This document shows positions 34,539 to 44,787 of a DNA stretch of 64,000 nt, piece after piece (positions within the stretch are counted from its first letter, which is position 1; each line of letters starts with the position of its first letter). The notes under the pieces were generated by a model. That model did not search any database, was not told the DNA's origin, and worked only from the letters and a program-made list of their open reading frames with translations. The stretch lies in NCBI GenBank assembly GCA_030295235.1, contig AP026180.1, positions 62,001 to 126,000 on the forward strand, in the 5' to 3' direction. This DNA comes from Fistulifera solaris. Taxonomy: Eukaryota; Bacillariophyta; Bacillariophyceae; Naviculales; Stauroneidaceae. A program made the translations under genes and the position numbers.

Positions 34539-35839
34539 CTACTCTAGTCTAGCTCGAATCGCCGAACGTTGCTGCATCCGGAACTTCTTTCCAGGAGAGA
34601 CATCGTCGCGTATCTTTTCTAATATCGTTTTGACTTTCATCATATCCGGCCGTTCGTGTAAATTTTGGCTCCAGCCTCGTTTGAGCAATTTTCGGAGCGC
34701 AAAGGGCCACGCCCACGGAATGACGGGCCGTGCACCTTCCAGTGAAACCATTTCTTTCACTTGAGCACCGGGAAGGCCGTTGTAAGGCTTGAGCATCGCA
34801 ACAACTTCCCAAAGAAGTATCGAGAATGAAAACACATCGGCTTTCAAATTATACGGCTCTCTTCGAATGACTTCCACTGCCATGTATCGCGGTGTTCCGG
34901 TGTTGCCACCGAGGTAGAAAGTTGCATCAGGGTTCTTTCTCGCTGGAAGTTCTATTGCCAAGCCGAAATCGAAGATCTTCAATGTCCCTTCGCAATCGTA
35001 GCCAACATTGCCTAAAGTGAAAGAAATGAGTCAAGTGCACACGCCAAGGATTAGCGAGAAATCATTGACTTACCGGGCTTCAAGTCGCGAAACAGTATTC
35101 TTTTGTCATGCATATACTCAAGTGCCGATGCTACATCGATTGCCGAATGGAGACGTTCGACAAAGAGCTCTGGGCTGCCAACGCATGCGGATTTCGGTAT
35201 CGATAATAGTCCTTTTGGTTTGGGAGCTTTGATGGATTCCTCGCGCCATTGGTGGATTCGTTGCCCAAGGGTGATTGTTAACTTGTCGTAGATCAAGAAG
35301 AAGCCGTCCGGTCGGCAGGTCTCGGCAAATCCAGAAACTCCAGCCGCCGAACATCCCCGTAGCTCAATGATGTTTCGGTGCGCCAAGGCGGAAACATAAT
35401 AGGCTTCCATCACAAGATCGCGGGCTCCGGTCGTGAGCTTTTTCGTCTCATGGGCAAGTCTTGGCGTCAGGCTTTTTATAACATATTTCTTTCCTCCTTC
35501 GACGGGAAGTTGGTGATGATTGTGGAACGAGGTGATGTCGCAAATGGCTGAAAAGCCGCCTAGCCCAACAACTTCACCAATATCAAAATCGCTTCTTTCA
35601 AACAGAGGAAGATCGTGTAGTCTGTGATTTCGTTTCAGATAAATTGTTTGGTTTAGCAGCTCCGATACTCTAAACTCTGTCTTGCGGACCAGTTCTCCCG
35701 CCTGTTCCGAGGGTATTGAATAATCATCCTCGATGGTAAAGCCAACCGTTGAATGTGCCGATGTTCTTTCGAGTGCTGTGCACTTCATGAGCAATCTTTC
35801 ATCTAGGCATGCTGTTGTGGGGGGTTGCAGGTTTGTCAT
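34539..35839 (-). CDS. Serine/threonine (or TKL-like) protein kinase, tandem paralogue 2
   Basis: Exons are 35839-35074 and 35011-34539, joined across a 62-bp intron (GTAAGT donor, TTTAG acceptor) that falls exactly within DLKPG|NVGYD; product 412 residues. It shares with paralogue 1 HDLPLFERSDFDIGEV, GLGGFSAICDI, YVIKSLTPRLAHE, GARDLVMEAYYVSAL, IELRGCSAAGVSGFAET, FRDLKPGN (Phe for His), DFGLAIELPA and GNTGTPRYMAVEVI. Tandem, same-strand arrangement with high similarity indicates a local duplication. Paralogue 1 lacks the intron at the matching site. Confidence 0.85.
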
Positions 35840-36123
35840 GGCGTATTAAAAGGCTGATTCTTTCTATGAAATAGATTGCAGATGGATGTAAAGCGGTGTG
35901 AATGGGAAAAATGAGTTGGTTTTTTGCGTCCTTCGTCGGCATCAAAACGAGAACAAACGTTAAATAATCGTAAATCATCATCAATCATCGGAGAAGTTGC
36001 GGGATAAAAGTGTCTGTATTGTAGGGAACCCCGACATTTTAGCTCCACGAATATCCTCTATCCTCCATCTCTCTCTAGAGCCTCTAGAGAGCTAGAGCTA
36101 GCTAGAAGCTAGAGCGTTTAGCT

Positions 36124-36694
36124 TAGTGTTCGAAAAATACCGTTTTATTGAAATTGAAAAAAACCAAAACGGTTTTAAACCGTATTAAACCGGTTTTATC
36201 GTATTTTATGGTTTTATTCCGTATTATTCAAAACACCGTCATTACGTCCCTGTAGCTACAGCTACAGGAAGCTTTTCAAGAAGAAAAGCTTCCCAATTTG
36301 ATCTTTTATGCAATGAGATTATTTCCAATGTGATCAATTGATTGACCAGGTTAAAACATTCTTGGCTTACTTGAAGCTTAGCGAAAATAAAACATTAAGT
36401 TCTCTCAAAATTCATGTCTATTTACTGGCGTAACGAAACTGTGCAAGGAATATAAAACTCAACATTTAATCAAGACTGGTGATTGGTTATTGATCTGCTG
36501 CGCTCTGATAGTCCATTGCTTGGAAAAAGGCGTGCTAGGCTAAAAAAGATATCCACCGGAAACTTAAGGGTCTACGGCGTACAGACGTCTAACGAAAAAA
36601 ACCGTTTTTTTCAAAATCATAAAAACCAAAAACCGGTTTAGTACAGTATAGTACGGTTTTCTGTTTTTTGGTATTAATACGGTGTCGAACACTA
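36124..36694. mobile_element. Non-autonomous hAT-type element 1 (MITE), 571 bp
   Basis: Bounded by perfect 10-bp terminal inverted repeats TAGTGTTCGA / TCGAACACTA. Flanked by identical 8-bp direct repeats GTTTAGCT at 36116-36123 and 36695-36702. An 8-bp duplication and TIRs starting TAGNG are hAT hallmarks. Subterminal zones are dense in AAACCG/CGGTTT motifs on both sides, as in transposase-binding regions. No transposase is encoded. An internal hairpin lies at 36267-36293. Confidence 0.9.
36267..36293. repeat. Perfect hairpin inside hAT-type element 1
   Basis: GGAAGCTTTTC and GAAAAGCTTCC are 11-bp complementary arms around a 5-base loop. It follows a CTGTAGCTACAG palindrome. Confidence 0.8.
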
Positions 36695-37062
36695 GTTTAG
36701 CTTCTACTTCATCTTACATGCATGCGAAGTGCAAGGCCCAAGGCCAAAAGCCACAGTCAAAGACATCGCTATGGGCCTTCTGACTTCTAAGTCCTAGGAA
36801 ATCTTTGGTCGTCAGACGTACAGTAGTCGTGATTCGTGATTGTTCTTCGTTGAAACGTATGGCATATAGTGTAAGGAACTGGCATTTTGGGTGTTGGGAG
36901 TCTATAGTCAAGAGTTAGGAGGTTTTTGCTTATTGCTTACCAGTACAATACAGTAGTGCTAATTGGTATTTGGTATTTGGTTGTTATGTGAAGCCCATAA
37001 TGACCGTGATGACCGTACTACTGTAGTAATGATAACAGGAAATGACCACAAAGGTTGAGACG

Positions 37063-37363
37063 TAGTGCTTGGAAAGGTTTGGGGCGAAACCGTTTTAAAC
37101 CGAATATTAACCACAAAATTATGAAATTGGTTGAAATTTCTTGAAACCGTTTCATTTTATTAAGTACCGGAGCGATCTTAGCGGTACCCAAATAGTACAT
37201 TTCGTCGGATTCGGCGTCATTGAACGTGCGAAAACGACGTTTCTTAGCTAGATCTACAGTGGCTGGAGGACATTAGAAGATGATGAAACGGTTTCAAAAC
37301 CGATTCGACCAAAAACCGGTTCAAAAATATTCGATTCAAATTTTCCGCTGTTTCCGAGCACTA
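37063..37363. mobile_element. Non-autonomous hAT-type element 2 (MITE), 301 bp
   Basis: Termini TAGTGCTTGGAAA and (reverse complement) TAGTGCTCGGAAA, flanked by identical 8-bp duplications TTGAGACG at 37055-37062 and 37364-37371. Subterminal AAACCGTTTTAAACCG and AAAACCGGTT motifs tie it to element 1. No coding capacity. Confidence 0.9.
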
Positions 37364-37698
37364 TTGAGACGACTACCGACTACGTACTACGTATTGACAC
37401 CTCACACGTCACACTCACCACTCACCCCGCTCCCGACTCCCGACTCATCACTCATCACCGGTCATGAATCATCTAAAATGGCAAGCCCGCACAATAGAAG
37501 ATGAACAATGAGCTATGTTTATGTATGACGTTTGCATCTTTGAGTCACGACAAAAATACTCAATTTCGGTTTGACCGTAAAGCCGGGCTTGAAAACAAGA
37601 ATTTGTTTGCAAATCAAGCAAAGGCAGCGAGCTGTTAGATTTGGAACTCGCCGGTGTCCACGATAAGCTTCGTGCTAGCTATTGACTTCATCAACTAA

Positions 37699-38377
37699 TC
37701 ACGGCGATTGCTTGGGGAGCATTCCCAACTCAGCAAGGATTTCTTCCTCTTTGCCACCATGAGTTCGTAGTCTTCGTCATCTTCGTGATCGTATCCAACC
37801 AAGTGGAGCATGCCATGAATAAGCAACATATGAATCCGTTCTTCCGCGTCGTAGATTCGTGCCATAGCACCCGATACACCGCGTTCATCCTCTTCTTCTT
37901 CGTCATCACTGTCATCTAGCTGCTCATAATATTCCTTATCTTCCTGGCACCGACGCATCACATACGGGACATCCACCAGAAGATCACCTAGTTGATAGTA
38001 GTCCGGTATATCAAACTGAGGCGGCTCTAAAGTCCCCGGCTCGATGTACTCAGAAAATGGGAACGAAAGAATATCCGTTGGAGCATCGACGCCTCGTGAC
38101 TCTAAATTAATTTCTTGCATTTCCTCGTCCCCAATCAGTTCCAAGGACACTCCGTACGTTTCGTAGCCGATGTGCCTCCGGATTCGATTCAATGTTTCCA
38201 GTAAGCGAGCCTCGTCTATCTCTAGTACATTGGTCTGATCGTTTTGAAACAGTATCTTGCCCGGAATAGAAGAGCCCGGCTTGGATCCGTAGCAGCGAAT
38301 TTGTCTTCGTCCCCGACTGATGCAAGAGCGCACTGCAAAACCGGTTGACGATCGAATGAGGGCCAAAAGGAAATCAT
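37699..38377 (-). CDS. YbeY: Endoribonuclease YbeY, organellar (two one-base breaks)
   Basis: Zinc-dependent RNase for rRNA 3'-end maturation and ribosome quality control; eukaryotic forms act in plastids or mitochondria. The catalytic metal site is HGMLHLVGYDHE, matching HGxLHLxGYDH. DILSFPFSE and QLGDLLVDVPYVM are the other conserved blocks, with an acidic insert (DDSDDEEEEDERG) before the active site. The frame breaks twice: at AAAA 38365-38368 (one more T on the coding strand links MISF to LALIRSSTG) and at TTT 37750-37752 (one more base gives KEEEILAELGMLP and a stop at 37699). Corrected length is 226 residues. The N-terminus is Arg/Ser-rich, consistent with organelle targeting; Met 38410 is an alternative start. 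Confidence 0.9.
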
Positions 38378-38410
38378 ATTAAACACATTGAGGGATTTGT
38401 TCACCAGCAT

Positions 38411-39307
38411 TGTAACATTGAAAATCGATTCGGTGGATCTTTTTGTCGAAAGATTTTTGCAACGAATGTTTTCCTTGACATTTTTGTCTTGCGAAAAAGC
38501 GGATGGCTATATGATGGCTGAGACAGACTCGCGACCGAAACAAGACTGCATTGTATGTCTCACCAGTTTCGACCTCTCGAGTTCATGAAAAAATGAGTCT
38601 CTTCGACGTAAGACAGATAGAAGTGTGATACAAACGCTGCTTAAACGACTATTGCATTGCAACAACGACAATGGAGCTCAAGATATTTTGCTAAACGAAG
38701 AAATAAATAGCAGGCAGCATTGTCGCTCGAAAGAAACCGAATTCATGACTAAAACCAGTCGTGGAAAAGTTGAGGTATGTAGTAACACTTTCGATAGTAA
38801 TGAGACAGACAGAAAAGCTGCTCATTGTTTCAAAAAAAAAATAGTCTTGACCTTTTGCAAGACTATTTTCTAATCTATGTCTCACCTGTTTCGACCTCCG
38901 ATTTCTTATATAAAATAACTTTAGTTATGATGCAGACGCTTAATGATGCAATCTTATTTGATCCAAACGATTGCTGAAAAGTCACTCCTAACGATCACGT
39001 TGTCGGCTGAAATGTGACTTGAAACAATATGATGGCGATGCCTAATAACGCGGCATAATCAGCTGCGATACCTTACAAATTGAATTGACTAAAAATAATA
39101 TTCTTGCGTCAAACAGCCGATTTTCCTTTCAGTGTCCAGCTTCAGAAGCAAAAGTGAGAGACAGAGAAGAGAGAAGTCCCGGCAAATTCTCGACAAAGTA
39201 CGTAGTATGCTAGTTGCGAATAGTTAGAAATGCTTCCTTTGAAACAAAAGAAAAGTTTGTCTGCACTGCCTTGTAACTACTTGATATCATTAGAATTTGC
39301 ATGAAAA
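38411..39307. other. Intergenic region with a dispersed family A repeat
   Basis: 900 bp upstream of YbeY and downstream of the SGNH gene. No supported gene. See the repeat at 38596-38808; a TGTCTCACC-GTTTCGACCTC block occurs on both sides of it (38553-38578 and 38876-38897). Confidence 0.6.
38596..38808 (+). repeat. Dispersed family A repeat copy
   Basis: Shares with the array at 14568-15235 the blocks TCTTCGACGTAAGA, ACAAACGCTGCT, TTGCAACAACGACAATGGAG, AAGATATTTTGCT and GGCAGCATTGTCG, and a CATGACT...CAGTCGTGG inverted repeat. About 23 kb from that array, same orientation. Confidence 0.8.
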
Positions 39308-40291
39308 TCACCTGACTCGAATTCCCGACTTTCCTTTCAACAACAGCTCCAAGCGTCCAGCGATCCGTGGAACCCACATTTTGTAGCCTTCCAGACTGGG
39401 ATGCATGGAGTCGACCATTCGATCATCTTGTATTCTCCCATCGGGAGTGATGAAGATATCTCCGCTGTCCATATAGGCACAAAATTTCATCAAATTACAT
39501 GTCTTCTTTAGTTCGGCATTGATCCAGAGCGAATTTTCCCATTGTTTCCCTAGCGTAAACCGATTTTCCAGTTCATTGTAATCGGGACCGCGGAACGGCT
39601 TTTGGTCATTGCACGGCAACAAGCCGTGAACGAGTATCATGGCATCGGGTTTTTGTCGATGCACCACGTGAATGACTTGCAGAATGCCGGCCAGTGTCGT
39701 GCGCTTGTTACAACCATCTCGTCCCATATTATTGGTACCCAGCAGTATGACAAAGGCTTTCGGTTGCATCGCCTCGGGCAGTAGTCCATTTTGTAAATGC
39801 CACAAGAAATGTCCTGTGGTATCCCCCGACGACCCCAAAATCAAACCTTTCATTCGGTCCGTTTGAAAATACTGATCAAAGACTCGTTTGTTGGCCAAAT
39901 ACGCCGGCTGATGACCATTCATTCGCGTTCCATTGAGTCTTTCGAAGATGGAATCCCCCAAGAAGACGACATCGAGAGGACTGGGCGCAGCGGCGGCGAC
40001 TTGTTTCATCCGCTGATGATGCGCCCGCCACACTTGTCGTTTGTACATGTACGCGGCCGCGGGATCTCGACACGAGCAGTGTGCTACTTGATAGCCATCG
40101 TCTTGACAAAGCAACGGATTGGGAGCCGCAATGAGGAGTGGGTCGGTGGAACGTTCGGGGTCTCGGGTGGTCGTGAGCGGATTGTTGCGGGGATGCTGGC
40201 CCAGTATGTATACAATTGCTACAAAGAGAATAGCAAATATATGTCGTTTTCCAAAGCTGGTAGACGGTGGTGGTAACGAAGGGCTTGTCAT
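39308..40291 (-). CDS. SGNH/GDSL-type hydrolase with N-terminal membrane anchor
   Basis: Single exon, 327 residues. One hydrophobic segment near residues 18-32 (IFAILFVAIVYILG) suggests a signal anchor, so the enzyme domain is probably lumenal or extracellular. SGNH landmarks are VVFLGDSIFE (block I Ser), LGSSGDTTGHFLWHL (block II Gly), VILLGTNNMG (block III Asn) and DSMHPSLEGY (block V Asp-x-x-His). The closest layout is the PAF-acetylhydrolase Ib beta/gamma type. A Cys-rich segment (CQDDGYQVAHCSC) precedes the domain. The substrate, an acyl or acetyl ester, is unknown. No frame break. Confidence 0.85.
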   Translation of the reverse strand: MTSPSLPPPSTSFGKRHIFAILFVAIVYILGQHPRNNPLTTTRDPERSTDPLLIAAPNPLLCQDDGYQVAHCSCRDPAAAYMYKRQVWRAHHQRMKQVAAAAPSPLDVVFLGDSIFERLNGTRMNGHQPAYLANKRVFDQYFQTDRMKGLILGSSGDTTGHFLWHLQNGLLPEAMQPKAFVILLGTNNMGRDGCNKRTTLAGILQVIHVVHRQKPDAMILVHGLLPCNDQKPFRGPDYNELENRFTLGKQWENSLWINAELKKTCNLMKFCAYMDSGDIFITPDGRIQDDRMVDSMHPSLEGYKMWVPRIAGRLELLLKGKSGIRVR

Positions 40292-40745
40292 GGTTTAATA
40301 TCGAATGAAGAATGAAAAAGGACGAACTGGAAGCTGGGAGCTGCGCGAAAAGTGAAAAAGACCGTCAAAATAAGCTAATATCTTAGCGTTACTAGTTCAT
40401 CATGCGACCACTGTCGCACCGTCGCACCTCCTTTCCACGAATGAAACCGCGAAACCATCGTCTTGGAGCCATGTACCCTTTGGTCGAGTGTAAATGCAAT
40501 GCGGTACTTCGAAATAGAACTCGTGTCGAGTCGACTCTTGAAATTGTGTACTGCGTTGGTATTTCGCGGCATTGGGCAAGACACGCAAACGGAAGCTGGC
40601 CCTTTTGTTCGTCGCCAAACGCCAAACGCGAAGATCCATTTTCTTTCGTCTCACAATAATACACTCGTGACAACCATCATCATTATTTTTTGATATTTCC
40701 TCTTTCTCTTTGTGAAGCATATTTCAACCTTTCTCTCCTATCAAC
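40292..40745. other. Divergent promoter region, SGNH hydrolase / annexin
   Basis: About 450 bp. Several overlapping short frames on both strands, none with a recognisable product. Confidence 0.5.
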
Positions 40746-41856
40746 ATGACGATTCCCATCTATCCTGAGATTGTGATGCAACAAGATCTCGCGCCGGATC
40801 ATTTCGGTTCCGAAATTGATGATCTTTGTCAACAGATTCGTGATGCGACGAAAGGATGGTACGTGCGTGTTGGTTATTGGCTTCAAATTATGATCGTTTC
40901 GACCAGAGATCCGCGTGTTCTATTGCTTTTTTCTTTTCTCACACACTCATTCACACACTAACAGGGGCGCCAACAAACAAAAAGTAATTGATGCACTCGC
41001 GACGCAAGATTCGACCAAACGTTACATGATCTCGTTGCGGTATCCGGAATTATTCAAAACACCGCTCGATGAATTGATGAAGAAAGAATTCAGTGGCGAT
41101 TTCGGTCTAGCTCTCAAATTTTTGGCGCTGCCGATGCATCAGGCGGAAGCCGCCATGATTCGGAAGGCCACCAAGGGCATCGGGGCGAATGTCAACATTG
41201 TCTGGAGTATCCTGGTCGGACGCACCAACGCGGAAGTCGAATTGCTCAAAAAGACGTACTACAAAAAGTACGACAAGGATTTGGGAAAATTGTTGGCTTC
41301 GGAATTACACGGTGACATGGAACGTTTGATCTTCAATTGTTTGCAGGCGGCAGAAGAAGAATACGATCCCAAATATCACAATATCGATAAAGCCAAGGAA
41401 GATGCCGACATTATTCACAAAAAAGGACAAGGAAAATTCTTTGGAACTGACGAAAAGACCATCTTCAAAGTATTGTGTGCCGCCCCGCCGCAACACATTG
41501 AAAATATTTCGAAAGAATACGCCGACAAGTACGGATACACGTTGATGAAAGCGATGGAAAAGGAATTGGGCGGAGAAGTACGCAGCGCGTGTCTGCATAT
41601 GCTCGGAATGAAACTCAAGCCGTTCGAGACCATGGCCAAACTCATCAAAGAAGCCTGTGCGGGATTTGGTACCGACGAACTGTTGTTGGCGTGTACGATC
41701 ATTCGTTGTCAAGCTATTTTGGGACAGGTGCAGTCGGCGCACATTGAATTGTACAGCAAGACCATTCACGATCGTGTGCGCAAAGAAGTGGGTGGAAAGT
41801 TCAAGACATTGTTGTTGCAAGTTTTGAACGCTTCTTGGCCGGAAGAAGGTGCATAA
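40746..41856 (+). CDS. Annexin
   Basis: Calcium-dependent phospholipid-binding protein at membranes. Exons are 40746-40858 and 40965-41856 (GTACGT donor, AACAG acceptor); 334 residues. Four annexin-type repeats of about 70 residues can be placed. Repeat 1 has KGWGANKQKVIDALATQDSTKRYMI, repeat 2 KGIGANVNIVWSILVGRTNAE, repeat 3 GTDEKTIFKVLCAAPPQHIE and repeat 4 AGFGTDELLLACTIIRCQA. The type-II calcium loop GxGT is kept best in repeat 4 (GFGTDE), whereas repeats 1 and 2 have GWGAN and GIGAN, so calcium binding may be limited. No N-terminal extension or signal peptide. No frame break. Confidence 0.92.
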
Positions 41857-41940
41857 TAGATGTGGATGGTTGTGATGCTGTCTCAGTTAACGTATTCTTC
41901 GTAATAAGTTGATCTATAAAACTTGATTTGTTTGCTTTCT

Positions 41941-42678
41941 TTATTGTGAAAAATACAAATGTATATTGTACATGGCGAGAATGCAAACGGTGGATACCAA
42001 TCCGTATCGTTTGATACCAATCGGTGTTGCTTCCAAGGGATCCTTTGCTGAAATAATAGGGGACGCTGCACCCTCTTTTTTGTGCTTATTCGATCGACCA
42101 AAGAATCTTTTGGATGGCAAATTTCGTTGCTTTTCTGATAATTGAGTACATTGCATCAATGATTGTAAAGATTGGGATATTAACGAAGGAACCCAGGAGG
42201 AATGAATCGACATTTTGGAGGGCATCCACGTCGAAACAGTCTGATCGACCACCAAAGAGACATGCGTCACCGTGTCCAATGACTGCACACGCCAAACTCC
42301 GATCCATTCGTTGTTGTCTTTCGCTTGCAACGACAGCGTTTGCTGTGTAGGATCGTACGTATATTGCACCTTTCCGCGCCACGTACGAAACCACCACGAT
42401 TCCAACGTCATGAGTACATCGTAGACTTCGACAGTTTTCTTGCGGCGCGAAGATCGATCCAGCAAACAATCCCACACAATCGAGGAAGCCAGGGGAATGT
42501 CTTGAACGAAAATACCCCGTACCGTATGGTCTAAGACGCGGTAGCTTTGGTAGAATCCTGTTCGAGATAATTGTTGCAAGGCTTCCGGATCGAGTATCTC
42601 GAAAGGCTGCGACAATGATGATTCGAAGGAGTGTATTTGAGACAAGAGGACAAGGAGAAGGAGATAAAGATGTCTCAT
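41941..42678 (-). CDS. START/SRPBCC-like secreted or membrane protein
   Basis: Start ATG 42678 has a CCACCATG context and opens a signal peptide (MRHLYLLLLVLLSQIHS). The 245-residue protein has a hydrophobic C-terminal segment (LVSTVCILAMYNIHLYF) that may anchor it. The middle resembles a helix-grip (START/COQ10) fold: VRGIFVQDIPLASSIVWDCLLD, then alternating strands (KVQYTYDPTQQTLSLQ, WIGVWRVQSLDTVTHVSLVVD) and a terminal helix (SWVPSLISQSLQSLM). Such folds bind lipids or hydrophobic cofactors. The family call is by pattern only; a diatom-specific protein of unknown role is the alternative. Confidence 0.6.
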   Translation of the reverse strand: MRHLYLLLLVLLSQIHSFESSLSQPFEILDPEALQQLSRTGFYQSYRVLDHTVRGIFVQDIPLASSIVWDCLLDRSSRRKKTVEVYDVLMTLESWWFRTWRGKVQYTYDPTQQTLSLQAKDNNEWIGVWRVQSLDTVTHVSLVVDQTVSTWMPSKMSIHSSWVPSLISQSLQSLMQCTQLSEKQRNLPSKRFFGRSNKHKKEGAASPIISAKDPLEATPIGIKRYGLVSTVCILAMYNIHLYFSQ

Positions 42679-43189
42679 GGTGGCTATAATTATGATTTGA
42701 TATCGTAATGAACCGCAATGCGCATTGCGCATCAAATGTCAAAATAAGGCGGTCGCCAGAAAAACGCGTCGATCATCCCTCCTGACTCAATCATAATCAA
42801 ATCAGTCACGACCGGATCGGAGGGTTTATAAAAAACGCCGCAGCAGCGCACACAATAGTCTAACCCGACGTAAACTCTTAGTCTTATATCCGCGTCTTCA
42901 TCAGTCACCAGTATTCGGATTCTCACTATACAGATATCTTCAGCTTCATCAGCAACGCAGGCATTAAATCTTATCCGCAGCCTTTTCAGCTTTGACTATG
43001 GGACAAAGTATATGTCGTCCGGATTTCGCCACGACTGCACTTCGGTCATGAGTTTCGTCGAGCTCGTCCAATACCGTGCTATTCCCCATTTCCAATTGCG
43101 CTGCAAAACTGCTAAGCAACTGCGTCTTCATAATGATGCGTTGATCTCCGGCATTTTGAAATCGATTTTCACTTGAATAATCCTTCTTT

Positions 43190-43300
43190 CGCTGTAGACT
43201 GTTTTTAGTATAGAATCGACGTGTAGATTACTTTTTTCATGATTGCAATTGAGTCATGAGTTACACTTTTGTTCAGTGTAAATTCATCACGTCGTTTTCC
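43190..43300 (+). repeat. Left flanking direct repeat of the satellite cluster
   Basis: Shares with 44440-44550 the order AGTATAG-TCGA-GTGTA, ACTTTTTT, a GA(C/T)TGCA...GTCATGAG inverted repeat, ACACTTTTGTTCA and CACGTCGTTTTCC. The two copies bracket the four-copy array. Confidence 0.75.
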
Positions 43301-43337
43301 GTGTACATGGTGTAATGACGATCAAATCCCAGCTGTA

Positions 43338-44293
43338 GTTCAGAATCATCATTGTTGCGACTTTATTTACCCGTAATTTCAATTATATTTGCAGTTGAAT
43401 GACAGTGGACGGATGCGAGAGACGCAAAACGGAACCCTTTGTTGTTTGGTTCATGACTACGGTAAAATACAGTCTTGGCTAGCGTAAACCAACACTCCGT
43501 TGGATAGTAAAAATCATGGAGTCGATCCTCGGATTTTCTACGTGAAAATAGAAGAAAGTCTTAACAAATAGTTCAGAACCCTCATTGTTGCGACTTTATT
43601 TACCCGCAATTACCAGGTATAATTATATTCGCAGTTGAATGACAATGGACGGATGCGAGAGACGCAAAACGGAACTCTTTGTTGTTCCGTGTTCGGTTCA
43701 CGACCACTGTACAATCCAGTCTTGGCTGGCGTAAACCAACACTCCTTTGTATAGTAGAAATTCATGGTGTCGATCCTCGGATTTTCTACGTGAAAATAGA
43801 AGAAAGTCTTAACAAATAGTTCAGAACCCTCATTGTTGCGACTTTATTTACCCGCAATTACCAGGTATAATTATATTCGCAGTTGAATGACAATGGACGG
43901 ATGCGAGAGACGCAAAACGGAACTCTTTGTTGTTCGGTGTTCGGTTCACGACCACTGTACAATCCAGTCTTGGCTGGCGTAAACCAACACTCCTTTGTAT
44001 AGTAGAAATTCATGGTGTCGATCCTCGGATTTTCTACGTGAAAACAAAAGAAACTTATAACAAGTAGTTCAGAATCATCATTGTTGCGACTTTATTTACC
44101 CGTAATTACCAGGTATAATTATATTCGCAGTTGAATGACAATGGACGGATGCGAGAAACGCAATACGGAACCCTTTGTTGTTCGGTGTTCGGTTCATGAC
44201 TACTGTACAATCCAGTCCTGGCTGGCGAAAACCAACACTCCGTTGTATAGTAAAAATTCATGGTGTCGATCCTCGGATTTTCGACGAAGGATT
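43338..44293 (-). repeat. Satellite family B, four copies (233-248 bp), minus orientation
   Basis: Copies start with GTTCAGAA(T/C)C at 43338, 43571, 43819 and 44067; the second and third are almost identical. Each ends in TGGCTGGCGTAAACCAACACTC and GTCGATCCTCGGATTTTC. The reverse complement matches the 215-bp units at 62935-64000 (GAGTGTTGGTTTACG, CATGAACCGAACA, AAAGGGTTCCGT). Confidence 0.9.
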
Positions 44294-44439
44294 TCAAAGA
44301 ATAAAAAAAAACTAACACAATCCTAAACATTTATTCCTAATTTCCTAAAGTCATGAAAGCTTTGATTGCCAAAAAGATATTGTCTCCCGCATCGGATCAT
44401 CGCATCCCGACGATAAAACTTTTCCGCCGTACAGGCGTC

Positions 44440-44550
44440 AGCGAAAATCGGTATTCAGTATAGGTTCGATGTGTATTCGACTTTTTTTACGACTGCAGTT
44501 CAGTCATGAGGTGCACTTTTGTTCACTTCAATTTTGGTCACGTCGTTTCC
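44440..44550 (+). repeat. Right flanking direct repeat of the satellite cluster
   Basis: Partner of 43190-43300. Contains GACTG-N5-CAGTC at 44491-44505, about 280 bp before the amine oxidase start. Confidence 0.75.
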
Positions 44551-44787
44551 GCCTCAAATGAACGCGACGCGGCGAGCCGCGAGCCCATTTTTCTTTTGTC
44601 ATTCCTCGCATCATCCCATGTATTCATACATTCCTTTTCATCACAACTGACCTCACAACTCTGCACTAAATTTTTTCATTCGCTCGTTATCCCGCTGAAG
44701 AACTGCATCCTTACTAGCGAGACCGATCTCTTGACGCGCCTACATTTCTTTGTACGACTCCTCGGAAGTATCTCCCACCACACACAA

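Larger units (their letters stand above)
35840..37698. other. Gene-free region hosting two miniature transposons
   Basis: 1.86 kb without a supported gene. It holds a CTAGAG-rich patch at 36074-36115, two hAT-type elements (separate entries) and short ACTC/ACTAC-type low-complexity sequence at 37366-37450. Confidence 0.7.
42679..44787. other. Divergent 2.1-kb region dominated by repeats
   Basis: Between the START-like gene (minus) and the amine oxidase (plus). It holds flanking repeats at 43190-43300 and 44440-44550 and a four-copy satellite between them (separate entries). A 59-codon minus-strand frame at about 42965-43130 overlaps a family A-like motif and is probably not a gene. Confidence 0.6.

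Noticed and set aside
42965-43130. A 59-codon minus-strand frame as a small gene
   Set aside because: It overlaps a family A-like repeat with the inverted-repeat motif and shows no conserved feature.
44506-44787. Upstream in-frame extension of the amine oxidase as a targeting peptide
   Set aside because: It begins in repeat DNA. The start at 44788 opens directly on the FAD-binding fold as in relatives.
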